A stretch of 64,000 bases of DNA from Balneolaceae bacterium. GTDB taxonomy: Bacteria > Bacteroidota > Rhodothermia > Balneolales > Balneolaceae. Made by a program: the position numbers and the translations under genes. Under the pieces are notes generated by a model, which saw only the letters and a program-made list of their open reading frames with translations, was not told the origin of the DNA and ran no database searches. The stretch's first letter is position 1. Every line of letters begins with the position of its first letter. Positions 16,989 to 25,310 of this stretch are shown here, in pieces. The stretch is taken from positions 1,532,001 to 1,596,000 of the forward strand of contig CP030887.1 in NCBI GenBank assembly GCA_006969905.1, read 5' to 3'.

Positions 16989-17656
16989 TTTGACTCCTGG
17001 CTATTTGATTGAAGTTTTGTGAAAATGATGTATGAGTGAAGTATGGGAACCGCAGCAAGTAAAGTTACAAGTGTAATCAGTATAAGCTGGGAACCTGATA
17101 GTGCAGGTATAAATGGCAAGCCCATCAAAAGAAGCCCTCCAATTATCCATAGCTTACTTGAAAAACGATGTGTTTTTTTCCAGACTTCAGGGTTTTCAAG
17201 GGTCCAGGGTGTTCTGATCCCGATAAAATAATTGGGTTTGACCGAGTTGAGATAATTACCAATAATCAGGATCATAACCCCGGTAGCAAAGCGGATATAC
17301 AGGCTTATATCCATTTCATAGCCCAAAGTAACGGCCATTACAATTGCATAAATCCCGATCATAAAAACAGAAGAAACTATGCGGATAGCTGCAATTGGTT
17401 TTTGAGCCGACTTAATACGCTTTTTAGGGTCTATGCCAGGTAGCACAACCAACATTATATAGGTAAATAATGCAATGCCCGGTAGCATAAAAGCAGTCAT
17501 CCATTTAAGACCAAAATCGTCCGCTTCTCCTTTTATGTTGAAATGAGTAGGCACTTCTTCAGGCAGTTGATCCCATAAATAGAATGAAATAAAAAACGGA
17601 GCGAGTAAAAGTATAAGTACAAACCACTCTTTCTTTAAGGTTTCTGTTATGTTCAT
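16985..17656 (-). CDS. sdpI: SdpI-family membrane protein
   Basis: 223 residues with about six transmembrane segments. N-terminal DUF1648-type region (LWDQLPEEVPTHFNIKGEADDFG) followed by the SdpI signature (YLNSVKPNYFIGIRTPWTLENPEVWKKTHRF). In Bacillus subtilis SdpI is both the immunity protein against the SdpC cannibalism toxin and the membrane receptor that sequesters the repressor SdpR; that is established for the family, not shown here. Its start overlaps the sdpR stop by four bases (ATGA) and its stop overlaps the hydrolase start. No sdpABC-like toxin gene is in the window. Confidence 0.9.
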   Translation of the reverse strand: MNITETLKKEWFVLILLLAPFFISFYLWDQLPEEVPTHFNIKGEADDFGLKWMTAFMLPGIALFTYIMLVVLPGIDPKKRIKSAQKPIAAIRIVSSVFMIGIYAIVMAVTLGYEMDISLYIRFATGVMILIIGNYLNSVKPNYFIGIRTPWTLENPEVWKKTHRFSSKLWIIGGLLLMGLPFIPALSGSQLILITLVTLLAAVPILHSYIIFTKLQSNSQESK

Positions 17657-17922
17657 GATGATGGATTTGAGTTCAAAAGGTTAAAAAGCCATTGTGTTGC
17701 TTCTTCTAAAGCTGTTGTATCCAGAGAGTATGTAATGAATTGACCATCTCTTTCGGTACTGACTAAACCAGCTTGCTTCAAAGCGTCCAGGTGATGAGAT
17801 ATACTGGGTTTTGAAATATCAAAAGCTTCAGCAATCTCCCCGGCTGTCAGATCCTTTTCTTTGAGCAAATCAAGGATATGCCGCCGGGTAGGATCATTAA
17901 GAGCTTTGAAGAGGTTATTCAT
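17653..17922 (-). CDS. sdpR: ArsR-family autorepressor SdpR
   Basis: 89 residues, a complete winged-helix ArsR protein of the SdpR type: NNLFKALNDPTRRHILDLLKEKDLTAGEIAEAFDISKPSISHHLDALKQAGLV spans the first helices, the recognition helix and the start of the wing. There are no metal-binding cysteines, as expected for SdpR. It likely represses its own operon (sdpR-sdpI-hydrolase) and is titrated to the membrane by SdpI when ligand is present, by analogy with B. subtilis. A 16-bp palindrome lies directly before its start codon. Confidence 0.92.
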   Translation of the reverse strand: MNNLFKALNDPTRRHILDLLKEKDLTAGEIAEAFDISKPSISHHLDALKQAGLVSTERDGQFITYSLDTTALEEATQWLFNLLNSNPSS

Positions 17923-17930
17923 TTAGATAT

Positions 17931-17946
17931 TTAGATAATCATCTAA
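17931..17946. promoter_or_regulatory. Probable SdpR operator
   Basis: TTAGAT-AATC-ATCTAA is a perfect 6+6 palindrome 8 bp upstream of the sdpR start codon; an extra TTAGATAT half-site lies between it and the ATG (17923-17930). ArsR-family autorepressors typically bind such AT-rich palindromes over their own promoter. Binding by SdpR is inference. Confidence 0.6.
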
Positions 17947-18000
17947 TTATAAGGCAGGCTTTACCGAATTTCAAAAAAAGAGTTTCACAAAAAAGAAATT

Positions 18001-18543
18001 TTACTGGGTGATTCCAATTACACCGCAGGCTAAACGGCTTCCCGCAGCTCCTGTAGGTTGAGATGTGAGATCGTCTTCTTTGGCATGTATTATTACCGCC
18101 CGGCCTAAGATCATATTCAGGTCAATTTTTTGATCTGTATAGGAATAGCTTGTTACAGGGTTTTCAGGATTTGTTGTAATATTTCCCATGTCGCCCATGT
18201 GGCGGTTTTGCATTTCCGGGCCGCTATGATCCTGGCTTTCAGGATTAAAATGACCACCTGCAGAGGAACCATCCGGTTCTGTACAGTCACCATATTGGTG
18301 AATATGAAAGCCATGTTTGGTTTCAGACAAACCACTTATTACTGCCTCAACTTTAACTCCATCGTCTGTTTCAGTGAAATAAACAGTACCACTAACTTCA
18401 CTATCAGATAAGGGATGGATAACAGCGACAGCTTTAGTCACCTGCTGGTTTAAGGATTTTGTTTCTTTAATATTTTTTTCCTCACTACAGGCAAGAAATA
18501 AGAGGGTAAGAGATACGAGTGCCAAATAATATATTCGCTGCAT
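18001..18543 (-). CDS. sodC: Cu/Zn superoxide dismutase, lipoprotein
   Basis: 180 residues; converts superoxide to hydrogen peroxide and oxygen outside the cytoplasm. The lipobox is at LLFLACSEE, so it is membrane-anchored. Copper and zinc ligands appear in order: HGFHIHQYGDC, GGHFNPESQDHSG, HMGDMGN and VIIHAKEDDL. The disulfide partner Cys is in SRLACGVIGI, and the conserved GxxGxRxxCG tail reads GAAGSRLACG. Full length. It sits between the acyltransferase (54 bp upstream) and sdpR (78 bp downstream, separated by the operator). Confidence 0.96.
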   Translation of the reverse strand: MQRIYYLALVSLTLLFLACSEEKNIKETKSLNQQVTKAVAVIHPLSDSEVSGTVYFTETDDGVKVEAVISGLSETKHGFHIHQYGDCTEPDGSSAGGHFNPESQDHSGPEMQNRHMGDMGNITTNPENPVTSYSYTDQKIDLNMILGRAVIIHAKEDDLTSQPTGAAGSRLACGVIGITQ

Positions 18544-18597
18544 AGATAGTAAATTGAGTTCTGATAATCTGAAACGCTAACAGTAAATACCTTTTCT

Positions 18598-19878
18598 TCA
18601 TTCAGTACTTAATATCCTGTTGCGTAAAGCCTTGAATTCGTAGATAAGGGAATTGAACAGCTTGTACTTTTCAGGATTTGCTTTCATAAACTTCCTGATC
18701 CGTATACGATGTGCCTGGTATTTAAAGAAATCGCGGGCTGTTTTAAAGAAAGAACCGGAAACCAAACTAAACAGGAAGTAGGCTAGTACATAAAACCATG
18801 AAACCCCGGAGATCAATAAAACAACAGAAACCAAAAAGTAGAATGCCGGGAAAACGATAAGCCCCATCAGTAGCTTGATAGAAGCATCAAACCCGCGGTC
18901 TTCAATTATATTATGGATAACGTAGCGTATAGAAAGATAGGGCAGGGCATTATTTATTAAAGAAAAAATGTAAACAGGAAGTAACGGTAACTTCCACCAG
19001 CGTGTTTTCCTGATTTTGGCAGCCTCTCTGATACTTAGGTTTTCTTCCCGGGCGATTTCAATCAGCTTTTCAGATTTCTCAATAAGCTCTTCATTACTTG
19101 ATGCAGCTACTAGTTCAACTCTTTTATTCATAAGAACGGGGTGAACGAGATCATCGCGGTTAGGTTCCAGCTCATCTAACAAAACTTGATGCAGTGGATA
19201 CTGATCCAGTTTGGGTACGTGCATAACCAATGGCTTTAAGCCGTCAGAGGTAGCATTTTTTAAAAGATTGGCAGCTTTGCGCTCATCTGCTTCAAATGCT
19301 TCTTTAAATTTAGCAACGGGAATGGGATCTCCATATACAACGCTTACTTTATTCCGGGAAAACCGGTGATCACTGTAGTTTAATCCTACAGGTAAAATCT
19401 GCAAATCAAATTCCCAGTTATGGCGCAGCTCTGCATCAAAAGCGATACGTGTAAAACCTTTACTGAACGGGCGAACTCTTCGTTTCAGGTCATGATTGGC
19501 CTCTGCAAAAACTAGGATCACATTTCCATTGGCGAGATATTCGAGGCATTTCTCAAAAATAGCCTTGTTCTTTTGTACGGAACTGAAACCATCCCTAACC
19601 CGGTATACAGGCAGCATATTAAGGGCAGTTAAGATAGCACCAATTATTTTTTGCTTAAAAGCCTGGGCACGGGTAAGGTAAAACATAGTGGGTTTATAAC
19701 TGGTAGTAACCAGTAATGCATCCATAAAAGAGTTTTGGTGATTCGGTACCACCAAAATGGGTTTGTCTCTGGGGATTTTATCAAAACCCTTAACCTCAAT
19801 TTTTCTATAGAAAAGATGCACTCCGGGATATACCATCCCAAATTTTACTAATTGGTAAAAGGGTCTGATATCAGGCAT
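18598..19878 (-). CDS. PlsC-type lysophospholipid acyltransferase family protein
   Basis: 426 residues. The N-terminal acyltransferase domain carries the motif NHQNSFMDA (His and Asp of the NHx5D variant), a second motif in the FAEANHDL stretch and a proline-rich block (ILPVGLNYSDH). The C-terminal part holds two to three transmembrane segments (around LPLLPVYIFSLINNALPYL and FPAFYFLVSVVLLISGVSWFYVLAYFLF). It probably acylates a glycerophospholipid or related lipid at the inner membrane; longer than a plain PlsC. Start: the ATG at 19878 overlaps the symporter stop by eight bases and is preferred to an in-frame TTG at 19911. Confidence 0.85.
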   Translation of the reverse strand: MPDIRPFYQLVKFGMVYPGVHLFYRKIEVKGFDKIPRDKPILVVPNHQNSFMDALLVTTSYKPTMFYLTRAQAFKQKIIGAILTALNMLPVYRVRDGFSSVQKNKAIFEKCLEYLANGNVILVFAEANHDLKRRVRPFSKGFTRIAFDAELRHNWEFDLQILPVGLNYSDHRFSRNKVSVVYGDPIPVAKFKEAFEADERKAANLLKNATSDGLKPLVMHVPKLDQYPLHQVLLDELEPNRDDLVHPVLMNKRVELVAASSNEELIEKSEKLIEIAREENLSIREAAKIRKTRWWKLPLLPVYIFSLINNALPYLSIRYVIHNIIEDRGFDASIKLLMGLIVFPAFYFLVSVVLLISGVSWFYVLAYFLFSLVSGSFFKTARDFFKYQAHRIRIRKFMKANPEKYKLFNSLIYEFKALRNRILSTE

Positions 19879-20797
19879 TTGTGAATACGCGTTGTAATGT
19901 GGTTTTACCAACAGACCAGTACCAGCTAAGGCTTAATCCGGCAAGGATGTGCCATATTGCCCACCAGGCAGTGATGAGTGCCATACCTCCCAGTCCGTCA
20001 AAAAAGTTAAAAATTAAAAGCAGGCCAAGCCCGGAATTTTGGATACCGGTTTCGATCGAAATGGACTTCCTGTCTTCATAAGGTAGTTTAAAAAGTGAAG
20101 CAAGACTATAGCCAGAGGTAAGAGCTACTGCATTATGAATAAATACCAGGATGAGTACAAATTGTACGTAGTTAACAAAATTATCGTAGTTGTTCATAAA
20201 GGCTACCACCACAAACCCTGCAAAGAAGATCACCCCAAACCCTTTTATCCAAGGGCTTATTTTATCAGCCAGCTTTGGTTTATAATTATTCAAAAGCATA
20301 CCCAGTATGAGTGGGATCCCAAGAATGAGGACAATGATTTTAAATACTTCGAAGTAATTGAGGTGTACAGCCTGGAGAATAGCCCGTGTAGGTTCATATA
20401 AACTAGCCCACAAAGCAAAATTAAACGGTGTCATTATAAGAGCCCCTAAAGTAGCAATTGCTGTCATGCTTACAGATAGCGCTGCGTTGCCTTTAGCCAG
20501 CAAAGAGAAAAAGTTTGAAATATTGCCCCCGGGACAGGCAGCTACCATGAACATCCCCAATGCAATACTGGGAGCAGGCTCCAAAAGAATGACCAGCAAA
20601 AAGGTGAGTGCCGGGAGCATGAAAAACTGGGAAAAGGATCCAATAAGTACCGGCTTTGGGTTCTTGCCAATATTTTTAAAATCCCTGATAGTTAGCTCCA
20701 GGGCCACTCCAAACATAATAACGGCGAGAGACACATTCATCACCATTAAACCGTCTGACCCCAAATTTAACCGAATCGTATCGATAGTTTCCGTCAT
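19871..20797 (-). CDS. Bile acid:sodium symporter family transporter
   Basis: 308 residues and about nine or ten transmembrane helices. It has the BASS/SBF family signatures: GVALELTIRDFKNI near the N-terminus, the MVAACPGGNISNFFSLLAKGNAALSVSMTA sodium-site region, and ETGIQNSGLGLLL in the second half. A Na+-coupled organic-anion symporter by family; bile acid is unlikely to be the real substrate in a free-living bacterium. It is first in a minus-strand run and translationally overlapped with the acyltransferase. Confidence 0.9.
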   Translation of the reverse strand: MTETIDTIRLNLGSDGLMVMNVSLAVIMFGVALELTIRDFKNIGKNPKPVLIGSFSQFFMLPALTFLLVILLEPAPSIALGMFMVAACPGGNISNFFSLLAKGNAALSVSMTAIATLGALIMTPFNFALWASLYEPTRAILQAVHLNYFEVFKIIVLILGIPLILGMLLNNYKPKLADKISPWIKGFGVIFFAGFVVVAFMNNYDNFVNYVQFVLILVFIHNAVALTSGYSLASLFKLPYEDRKSISIETGIQNSGLGLLLIFNFFDGLGGMALITAWWAIWHILAGLSLSWYWSVGKTTLQRVFTNA

Positions 20798-20836
20798 GGG
20801 TGGAATGTAAAGAAAATTTCGTTATTGGCTATTCTG

Positions 20837-21598
20837 TTAACCAATATACTTCTGTGCCCAGGTACCTAATACCTTTCCAACATATTCGCTGTCTTCTTTT
20901 TCCTGCAGTAGGTGATCCGCTTTATCGAGTGATATAAAACTTTTGGGATGTTTGGCGGCGACAAAAATCTTCTGGGCGTTATCTATACCCACTGTATTAT
21001 CGATGGGAGAATGAAATATGATAAGGGCTTTGCCCAAATCGGCAATGTATTTTTTCATGCGGGTTTCTTCCAGGTCATCAATAAACTGTTTTTTAATGGT
21101 AAAAGGCCTTCCTGCAAGGGTAACCTTGGCCTGACCTGTTTCCTCAATTTCATCCAGGCTCATTTTAAAATTCTCTTTTACATGGGCAGGTTCAGCCGGT
21201 GCGCCAATAGTGGCCACTGCCTGCACGCTTTGCATGTGATTAGCGGCCTGAAGTACGGCAGCCCCTCCCAGTGAGTGACCGATCAGGATAGCAGGACCTT
21301 CCAGTTCCTCATCCATATACTTGCATGCCGCCAATAAGTCTTCCACATTAGATGAGAAGTTGGTTTCAGCAAAATCACCGGAGCTTTGCCCTAGTCCGGT
21401 AAAGTCAAACCGGAAGGTGGCAATACCAATTTCTGCAAGGGCTTTGGTAATATTACCCACCGCCCGTAAATCTTTGGAGCAGGTAAAACAATGGGCAAAA
21501 AGGGCATAAGCTTTAACAGAATCGTTTTCAGGAAGGTCAATTTTTGCTGAAAGTGATTCGCCTAAAGCGCCTTTAAATGTTACTTTTTTTGATTGCAT
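20837..21598 (-). CDS. Cytoplasmic alpha/beta hydrolase
   Basis: 253 residues without a signal peptide. It shows the HCFTCSKDLRAVG oxyanion region, FRFDFTGLGQSSG, the nucleophile elbow IGHSLGG, the Asp region IFHSPIDNTVGIDNA and the His in DKADHLL. It closely resembles the hydrolase half of the bifunctional alpha/beta-hydrolase-OsmC proteins of Bacteroidota and Proteobacteria, but it ends after the hydrolase domain with no OsmC part. Substrate unknown. Divergent from the VOC gene; stop is 39 bp downstream-facing to the symporter start on the same strand. Confidence 0.87.
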   Translation of the reverse strand: MQSKKVTFKGALGESLSAKIDLPENDSVKAYALFAHCFTCSKDLRAVGNITKALAEIGIATFRFDFTGLGQSSGDFAETNFSSNVEDLLAACKYMDEELEGPAILIGHSLGGAAVLQAANHMQSVQAVATIGAPAEPAHVKENFKMSLDEIEETGQAKVTLAGRPFTIKKQFIDDLEETRMKKYIADLGKALIIFHSPIDNTVGIDNAQKIFVAAKHPKSFISLDKADHLLQEKEDSEYVGKVLGTWAQKYIG

Positions 21599-21705
21599 GA
21601 TGTTGGTATAATGGGTTAACAGTTAATCGCCACAAAAGCGCAAAATGTCAGGTATATATACAACTTTTGTGCTTCAGTGATTCCGTGGCAAAAAAACAGA
21701 ATAGC

Positions 21706-22119
21706 ATGAATCCCTTCCATTTAGCATTTCCGGTGAAAGACTTGGAAGAAACTTATACTTTTTATACTGAAATATTGGGTTGCTCTACAGGACGAACCTC
21801 CGATCATTGGATCGATTTCAATATGTGGGGACACCAGGTGGTAGCTCATTTAAGCCCGGATGAAGCCAAAGAATCTGCAATGAATGCGGTAGATGGGAAA
21901 GGAGTTCCGGTTCGCCACTTCGGGGTTATACTTGAAATGGATGAGTGGGAAAAACTGGCTGAAAAAGTAAAGGCAGCCGGAATTGAATTTGTGATAGAAC
22001 CATATGTTCGGTTTAAAGGCGAACCCGGCGAACAGGCTACGATGTTCTTCCTTGATCCAAGTGGCAATGCCCTGGAATTCAAAGCCTTTGGAGACAAGAG
22101 CCAGATTTTTGCGAAGTGA
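21706..22119 (+). CDS. VOC family protein (glyoxalase/dioxygenase fold)
   Basis: 137 residues from the ATG before NPFHLAFPVKD; an upstream TTG is rejected. It is a vicinal-oxygen-chelate fold: first beta-alpha-beta unit HLAFPVKDLEETYTFYTEILGC, second unit HFGVILEMDEWEKLAEKVKAAG, and the terminal metal-ligand region FFLDPSGNALEFKAF (Glu). His and Glu positions suited to metal binding are kept (HLAFP, HFGVI, EFKAF). It could be a dioxygenase-like or lyase-like enzyme; the reaction is not predictable. Monocistronic. Confidence 0.85.
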   Translation: MNPFHLAFPVKDLEETYTFYTEILGCSTGRTSDHWIDFNMWGHQVVAHLSPDEAKESAMNAVDGKGVPVRHFGVILEMDEWEKLAEKVKAAGIEFVIEPYVRFKGEPGEQATMFFLDPSGNALEFKAFGDKSQIFAK

Positions 22120-22162
22120 ACCGCTTCGCGGAATTAAAAATGAAGAATTATAAATTTCATCT

Positions 22163-22292
22163 GGTTACGATGCTCTGCGTCGTAACCTAACGTACCGACG
22201 CGGAGCATCGGAGCGAGGGGTGTTGGGGAAATGGAACGACACCCTCCGACTTCATTCGCTTACGCTCATGAACCCACCTCCCTCAAGGGAGG
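22163..22292. repeat. Nested REP-like hairpins upstream of the DUF559 gene
   Basis: GGTTACGA (22163-22170) pairs with TCGTAACC (22180-22187). The overlapping segment GATGCTCTGCGTCG (22169-22182) alternatively pairs with CGACGCGGAGCATC (22197-22210) with a single G-T wobble. So two mutually exclusive hairpins share one arm. About 70 bp on, CCTCCCT-CA-AGGGAGG (22277-22292) forms a third hairpin. The whole gap 22120-22354 holds no gene. Confidence 0.7.
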
Positions 22293-22354
22293 ACTATTTA
22301 TACCCTTATTCTAATTCATTTGTAAGGAACTGACTTTGGACTGATCTAACAGGC

Positions 22355-22681
22355 ATGGCAAGAGAGTTGAGAAAGAATTTTACATTAGGAGAGGCTCTCC
22401 TTTGGAAAGAGATCAGTAAAAGAAGACTGGGAGTTCAGTTTCATCGGCAGGTTCCTGTTCATGAATATATCCTGGACTTTTATTGCCATGAACTTAAACT
22501 GGCTATAGAATTAGATGGAAGTTCTCATGATACAACTGATCAAAAAGAGAAAAACCTAATCAGGGATTATGATTTGGAGCAATTAGGGATAAAAGTAATT
22601 CGAATTGATGATTTGGACGTAAAAAGAAATATGGATTCCGTGATCAGGTTTTTAGAAAGGATTGTTCGTAAACATACCTAG
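22355..22681 (+). CDS. DUF559 (Vsr-like) endonuclease-domain protein
   Basis: 108 residues, a full-length stand-alone DUF559 protein. RELRKNFTLGEALLWKEISKRRLG is followed by VQFHRQVPVHEYILDFYCHELKLAIELDGSSHD, which carries the D-x(n)-ExD/DG-type catalytic residues of the PD-(D/E)XK/Vsr-like fold. The C-terminal IKVIRIDDLDVKRNMDSVIRFLE completes the domain. The family is predicted to nick or cut DNA; its cellular role is not established. Its stop shares a CTAG tetranucleotide with the stop of the convergent lipoprotein gene. A dense hairpin repeat lies just upstream. Confidence 0.85.
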   Translation: MARELRKNFTLGEALLWKEISKRRLGVQFHRQVPVHEYILDFYCHELKLAIELDGSSHDTTDQKEKNLIRDYDLEQLGIKVIRIDDLDVKRNMDSVIRFLERIVRKHT

Positions 22682-23208
22682 TTAGCAGCCTCAAACTCCG
22701 TCATCAGATAAGCCCCAAAAATAACCACGTTCTTGGATTGCCAGTTTTTCTGGATTTCAGCTTCGGGATTGGTGTAATTAAACAGCCGGATTTTTTCTCC
22801 ATTATTTACCCGGAATAAATAGTTGTAAGACAAGTCTGTAGCGGGACTCTCCGTATGTGATTCTATCTCTTTTTGATCAGGAAGGTCTAAGATGTTTAAA
22901 TGATCTGCGATGAATTCAAAATCCTCCCAGCCTGCCACAGGTTCAATGCCGGTAATGGAAGCTACATTCAACTCTTGTCCTGTCATGGGTAAAAATTCAA
23001 TACGGTAACCCTGCCAGCCCTTTCGCTCTTTAACCATTACATAAGAAATGATTTGCCTGCCCATAATGGCCACACGAATAGCTTTTTCAGAATTTTCAAA
23101 AGCCTTCTGGATAGCTTGATCCTGCCGGATCAACGGATCAGGGTTTTTACAACCTGTGATGGTAATCGTCAAGAACACGATCAGGTATATAAAGGGCTTT
23201 AGTTTCAT
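22678..23208 (-). CDS. Small lipoprotein of unknown function
   Basis: 176 residues. Signal peptide MKLKPFIYLIVFLTITITGC with the lipobox Cys, so a lipoprotein. The mature part has no recognised domain: a helix (LIRQDQAIQKAFENSEKAIRV), then beta-type strands. The start is the ATG at 23208, which overlaps the ABC-F stop by four bases (ATGA); a longer frame starting inside the ABC-F gene is rejected. It is therefore coupled to the ABC-F gene, though no functional link is evident. Confidence 0.75.
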   Translation of the reverse strand: MKLKPFIYLIVFLTITITGCKNPDPLIRQDQAIQKAFENSEKAIRVAIMGRQIISYVMVKERKGWQGYRIEFLPMTGQELNVASITGIEPVAGWEDFEFIADHLNILDLPDQKEIESHTESPATDLSYNYLFRVNNGEKIRLFNYTNPEAEIQKNWQSKNVVIFGAYLMTEFEAAN

Positions 23209-25211
23209 GCGTCTAATTCCTGTTCGATGGTTTCCATGCGATTGGCATATTCTTCCCATCGTGAATAACGGTCGGTAAGATCCATTTTTAATTGCTCATA
23301 TTCGAGTGAGGTTTTCTTAACCTTTTCACCATCGTCATAAAAATCAGGTTGCCCCATCAGTTCTTCAATCTCCGTTTTCCTGTTTTCCATTTGCTCAATG
23401 TCTGCTTCCAGAGCCTGCACTTTTTTCTTTATGGGATTGATGCGCTTGTTAAGTTCATTTCTGCGTTCTGCTTCCAGTCTTCGCTGTTCTTTCCGGGAAA
23501 GGATTTCAGTTTTTCCGTTCTGAGAAGCTTCTTTTGTTTCCTGGATGGTTTCAGCTTCTTCTCTCTTTTTAGCAAGGTAATAGGAGATGTTACCGAAATA
23601 GGTTTTTATTCTCCCGGGCTGAATTTCGAGCACTTTATTTACGATAGGATCAAGGAAAGCCCGGTCGTGAGAAACAATCATACAGGTTCCTTCATATTGC
23701 TGAAGGGCTTGTTGAAGGATATTTTTACTGCTCATATCCAGGTGATTGGTAGGCTCATCAAAAATGAGAAAGTTAGCAGGGGAGAGCAGCATTTTTGCCA
23801 AAGCCAGCCGGCTTTTTTCCCCACCTGAAAGTACCTTCACCTTTTTGAACACATCATCACCGGTAAAGAGAAAGCTTCCCAGGATAGATCGCAAACGGCT
23901 TTCCTTTTCTCCTGAGCCGGCCTCCATCATCGTTTCCAACGCATCCTTCTTTAAATCCAGGTCATCTGCCTGGTGCTGTGCAAAATAGGAGGTGGTTACT
24001 TTATGCCCTTCTTTTCGGATTCCGCCCTGGATATTTTCCATTCCTGCTAAAATCCGGATGAGGGTAGATTTCCCGGCTCCGTTCGGCCCCAGCACAGCGA
24101 TTTTATCTTCACGCTCGATCTCGTAATCCAAACTGTCAAAAACTATATTATCACCGTAGTTTTTTTTGATGTCTTCCAGGCTCATTACTATCTGTCCGCT
24201 CCGTTCCGGTGCGGGAAACCGGAAGGATACACTGGCCAGTTCGTCTTCCACTTCAATGCGCTCAATTTTTTCCAGTTGCTTTACACGGCTTTGTACCTGC
24301 CGCGCTTTGGTGGCTTTGTACCGGAACCGCTCGATAAACTCTTCGGTTTCTTTAAGCTGCTTCTCCTGGTTCTTTTGGGCATTGATGAGCAGTTCTCGCT
24401 CTTCCTCCCACTTCTTTTCATAGAAGGAATAATTCCCTGCATAATCGGTCATAACCCCTCTGCGAATAGCCAGTGTCCGGTTGGTTATGGTATCCAAAAA
24501 AGTGCGGTCGTGTGATACAACAATAACGGCACCTTCATAGCCATTCAGAAAATTCTCCATCCACTGCAGGGACTCAATATCCAGGTGGTTAGTAGGCTCA
24601 TCCAACAATAAATAGGTCGGTTTTTTTAACAGTAGTTTTGCAAGGGCTATCCGCATCAACCATCCACCACTGAACTCGGTAGTAGAACGATTAAAATCGT
24701 TTTCAGAAAAACCGAGCCCCATAAGCACTTTTTCGATAGTAGCCCTGAGTGAGTAAAGCCCTGAGGTTTCTAACCGGGTTTGAAGCACCCCAAATTGTTC
24801 AAGATACCGCTGATGTTCAGGGCTGTCGTGGGGTGTAGAGGCTATTTTTTCCTGGATAGCTTTAACCTTCATTTCCAGTTCAAACAGTTCAGAAAAAGCC
24901 GTTTCCACTTCCTCAATAACAGTGAGGTTAAAATCCGGATCAACACCATCCTGCGGAAGGTATCCAAGTGTTTCCTCCCCGGAGAGCACCACTTTACCTT
25001 TGTCCGCTTCCTGTATCCCCATTATGATTTTCAGCAAAGTAGATTTGCCGGCTCCGTTCGGGCCTACTAATCCTATACGTTCTCCGGGATTGATAATAGA
25101 GTTAATCCCGTCCAGGAGATCACGATCACCAAGAGAAAGGGTTATATTTTCTAAAGCCAGCAATGCAGGTTGATGAATGGATATTTCGTTTTTAAAATAT
25201 GCATTTGGCAA
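23205..25211 (-). CDS. ABC-F family ATPase (Uup/YheS-like)
   Basis: 668 residues with two ABC domains and no membrane segments. Walker A GPNGAGKST occurs twice (near residues 54 and 375). The signature loops are FSGGWLMRIALAKLLL and LSGGEKSRLALAKMLL, and the Walker B regions LLLDEPTNHLD and LIFDEPTNHLD. The linker is charged (about 240-330), and the C-terminal coiled coil (SRKEQRRLEAERRNEL to IEQMENRKTEIEEL) is like Uup. ABC-F proteins act on the ribosome, relieving stalls or resisting antibiotics. The start is uncertain: the longest frame begins with TTG at 25211, and a second TTG at 25163 directly before LALENITLSLG would match most homologues. No ATG is available. Confidence 0.93.
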   Translation of the reverse strand: MPNAYFKNEISIHQPALLALENITLSLGDRDLLDGINSIINPGERIGLVGPNGAGKSTLLKIIMGIQEADKGKVVLSGEETLGYLPQDGVDPDFNLTVIEEVETAFSELFELEMKVKAIQEKIASTPHDSPEHQRYLEQFGVLQTRLETSGLYSLRATIEKVLMGLGFSENDFNRSTTEFSGGWLMRIALAKLLLKKPTYLLLDEPTNHLDIESLQWMENFLNGYEGAVIVVSHDRTFLDTITNRTLAIRRGVMTDYAGNYSFYEKKWEEERELLINAQKNQEKQLKETEEFIERFRYKATKARQVQSRVKQLEKIERIEVEDELASVSFRFPAPERSGQIVMSLEDIKKNYGDNIVFDSLDYEIEREDKIAVLGPNGAGKSTLIRILAGMENIQGGIRKEGHKVTTSYFAQHQADDLDLKKDALETMMEAGSGEKESRLRSILGSFLFTGDDVFKKVKVLSGGEKSRLALAKMLLSPANFLIFDEPTNHLDMSSKNILQQALQQYEGTCMIVSHDRAFLDPIVNKVLEIQPGRIKTYFGNISYYLAKKREEAETIQETKEASQNGKTEILSRKEQRRLEAERRNELNKRINPIKKKVQALEADIEQMENRKTEIEELMGQPDFYDDGEKVKKTSLEYEQLKMDLTDRYSRWEEYANRMETIEQELDA

Positions 25212-25310
25212 GAAAGAAAAGTATGGTATTAAACTTTAAATATAGTATTGTTGCTTATATTACGTCCCTGTTAAAAAGGAGATTACCCTAATGATTCGCT
25301 ACTTACTTTT

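Noticed and set aside
16985-17922. A complete Sdp toxin/immunity system
   Set aside because: Only the repressor and the immunity/receptor gene are present; no sdpA, sdpB or small secreted SdpC-like gene lies within the surrounding sequence.
22163-22292. CRISPR array reading of repeated hairpins
   Set aside because: No regularly spaced direct repeats with unique spacers and no cas genes; the elements are single inverted repeats.
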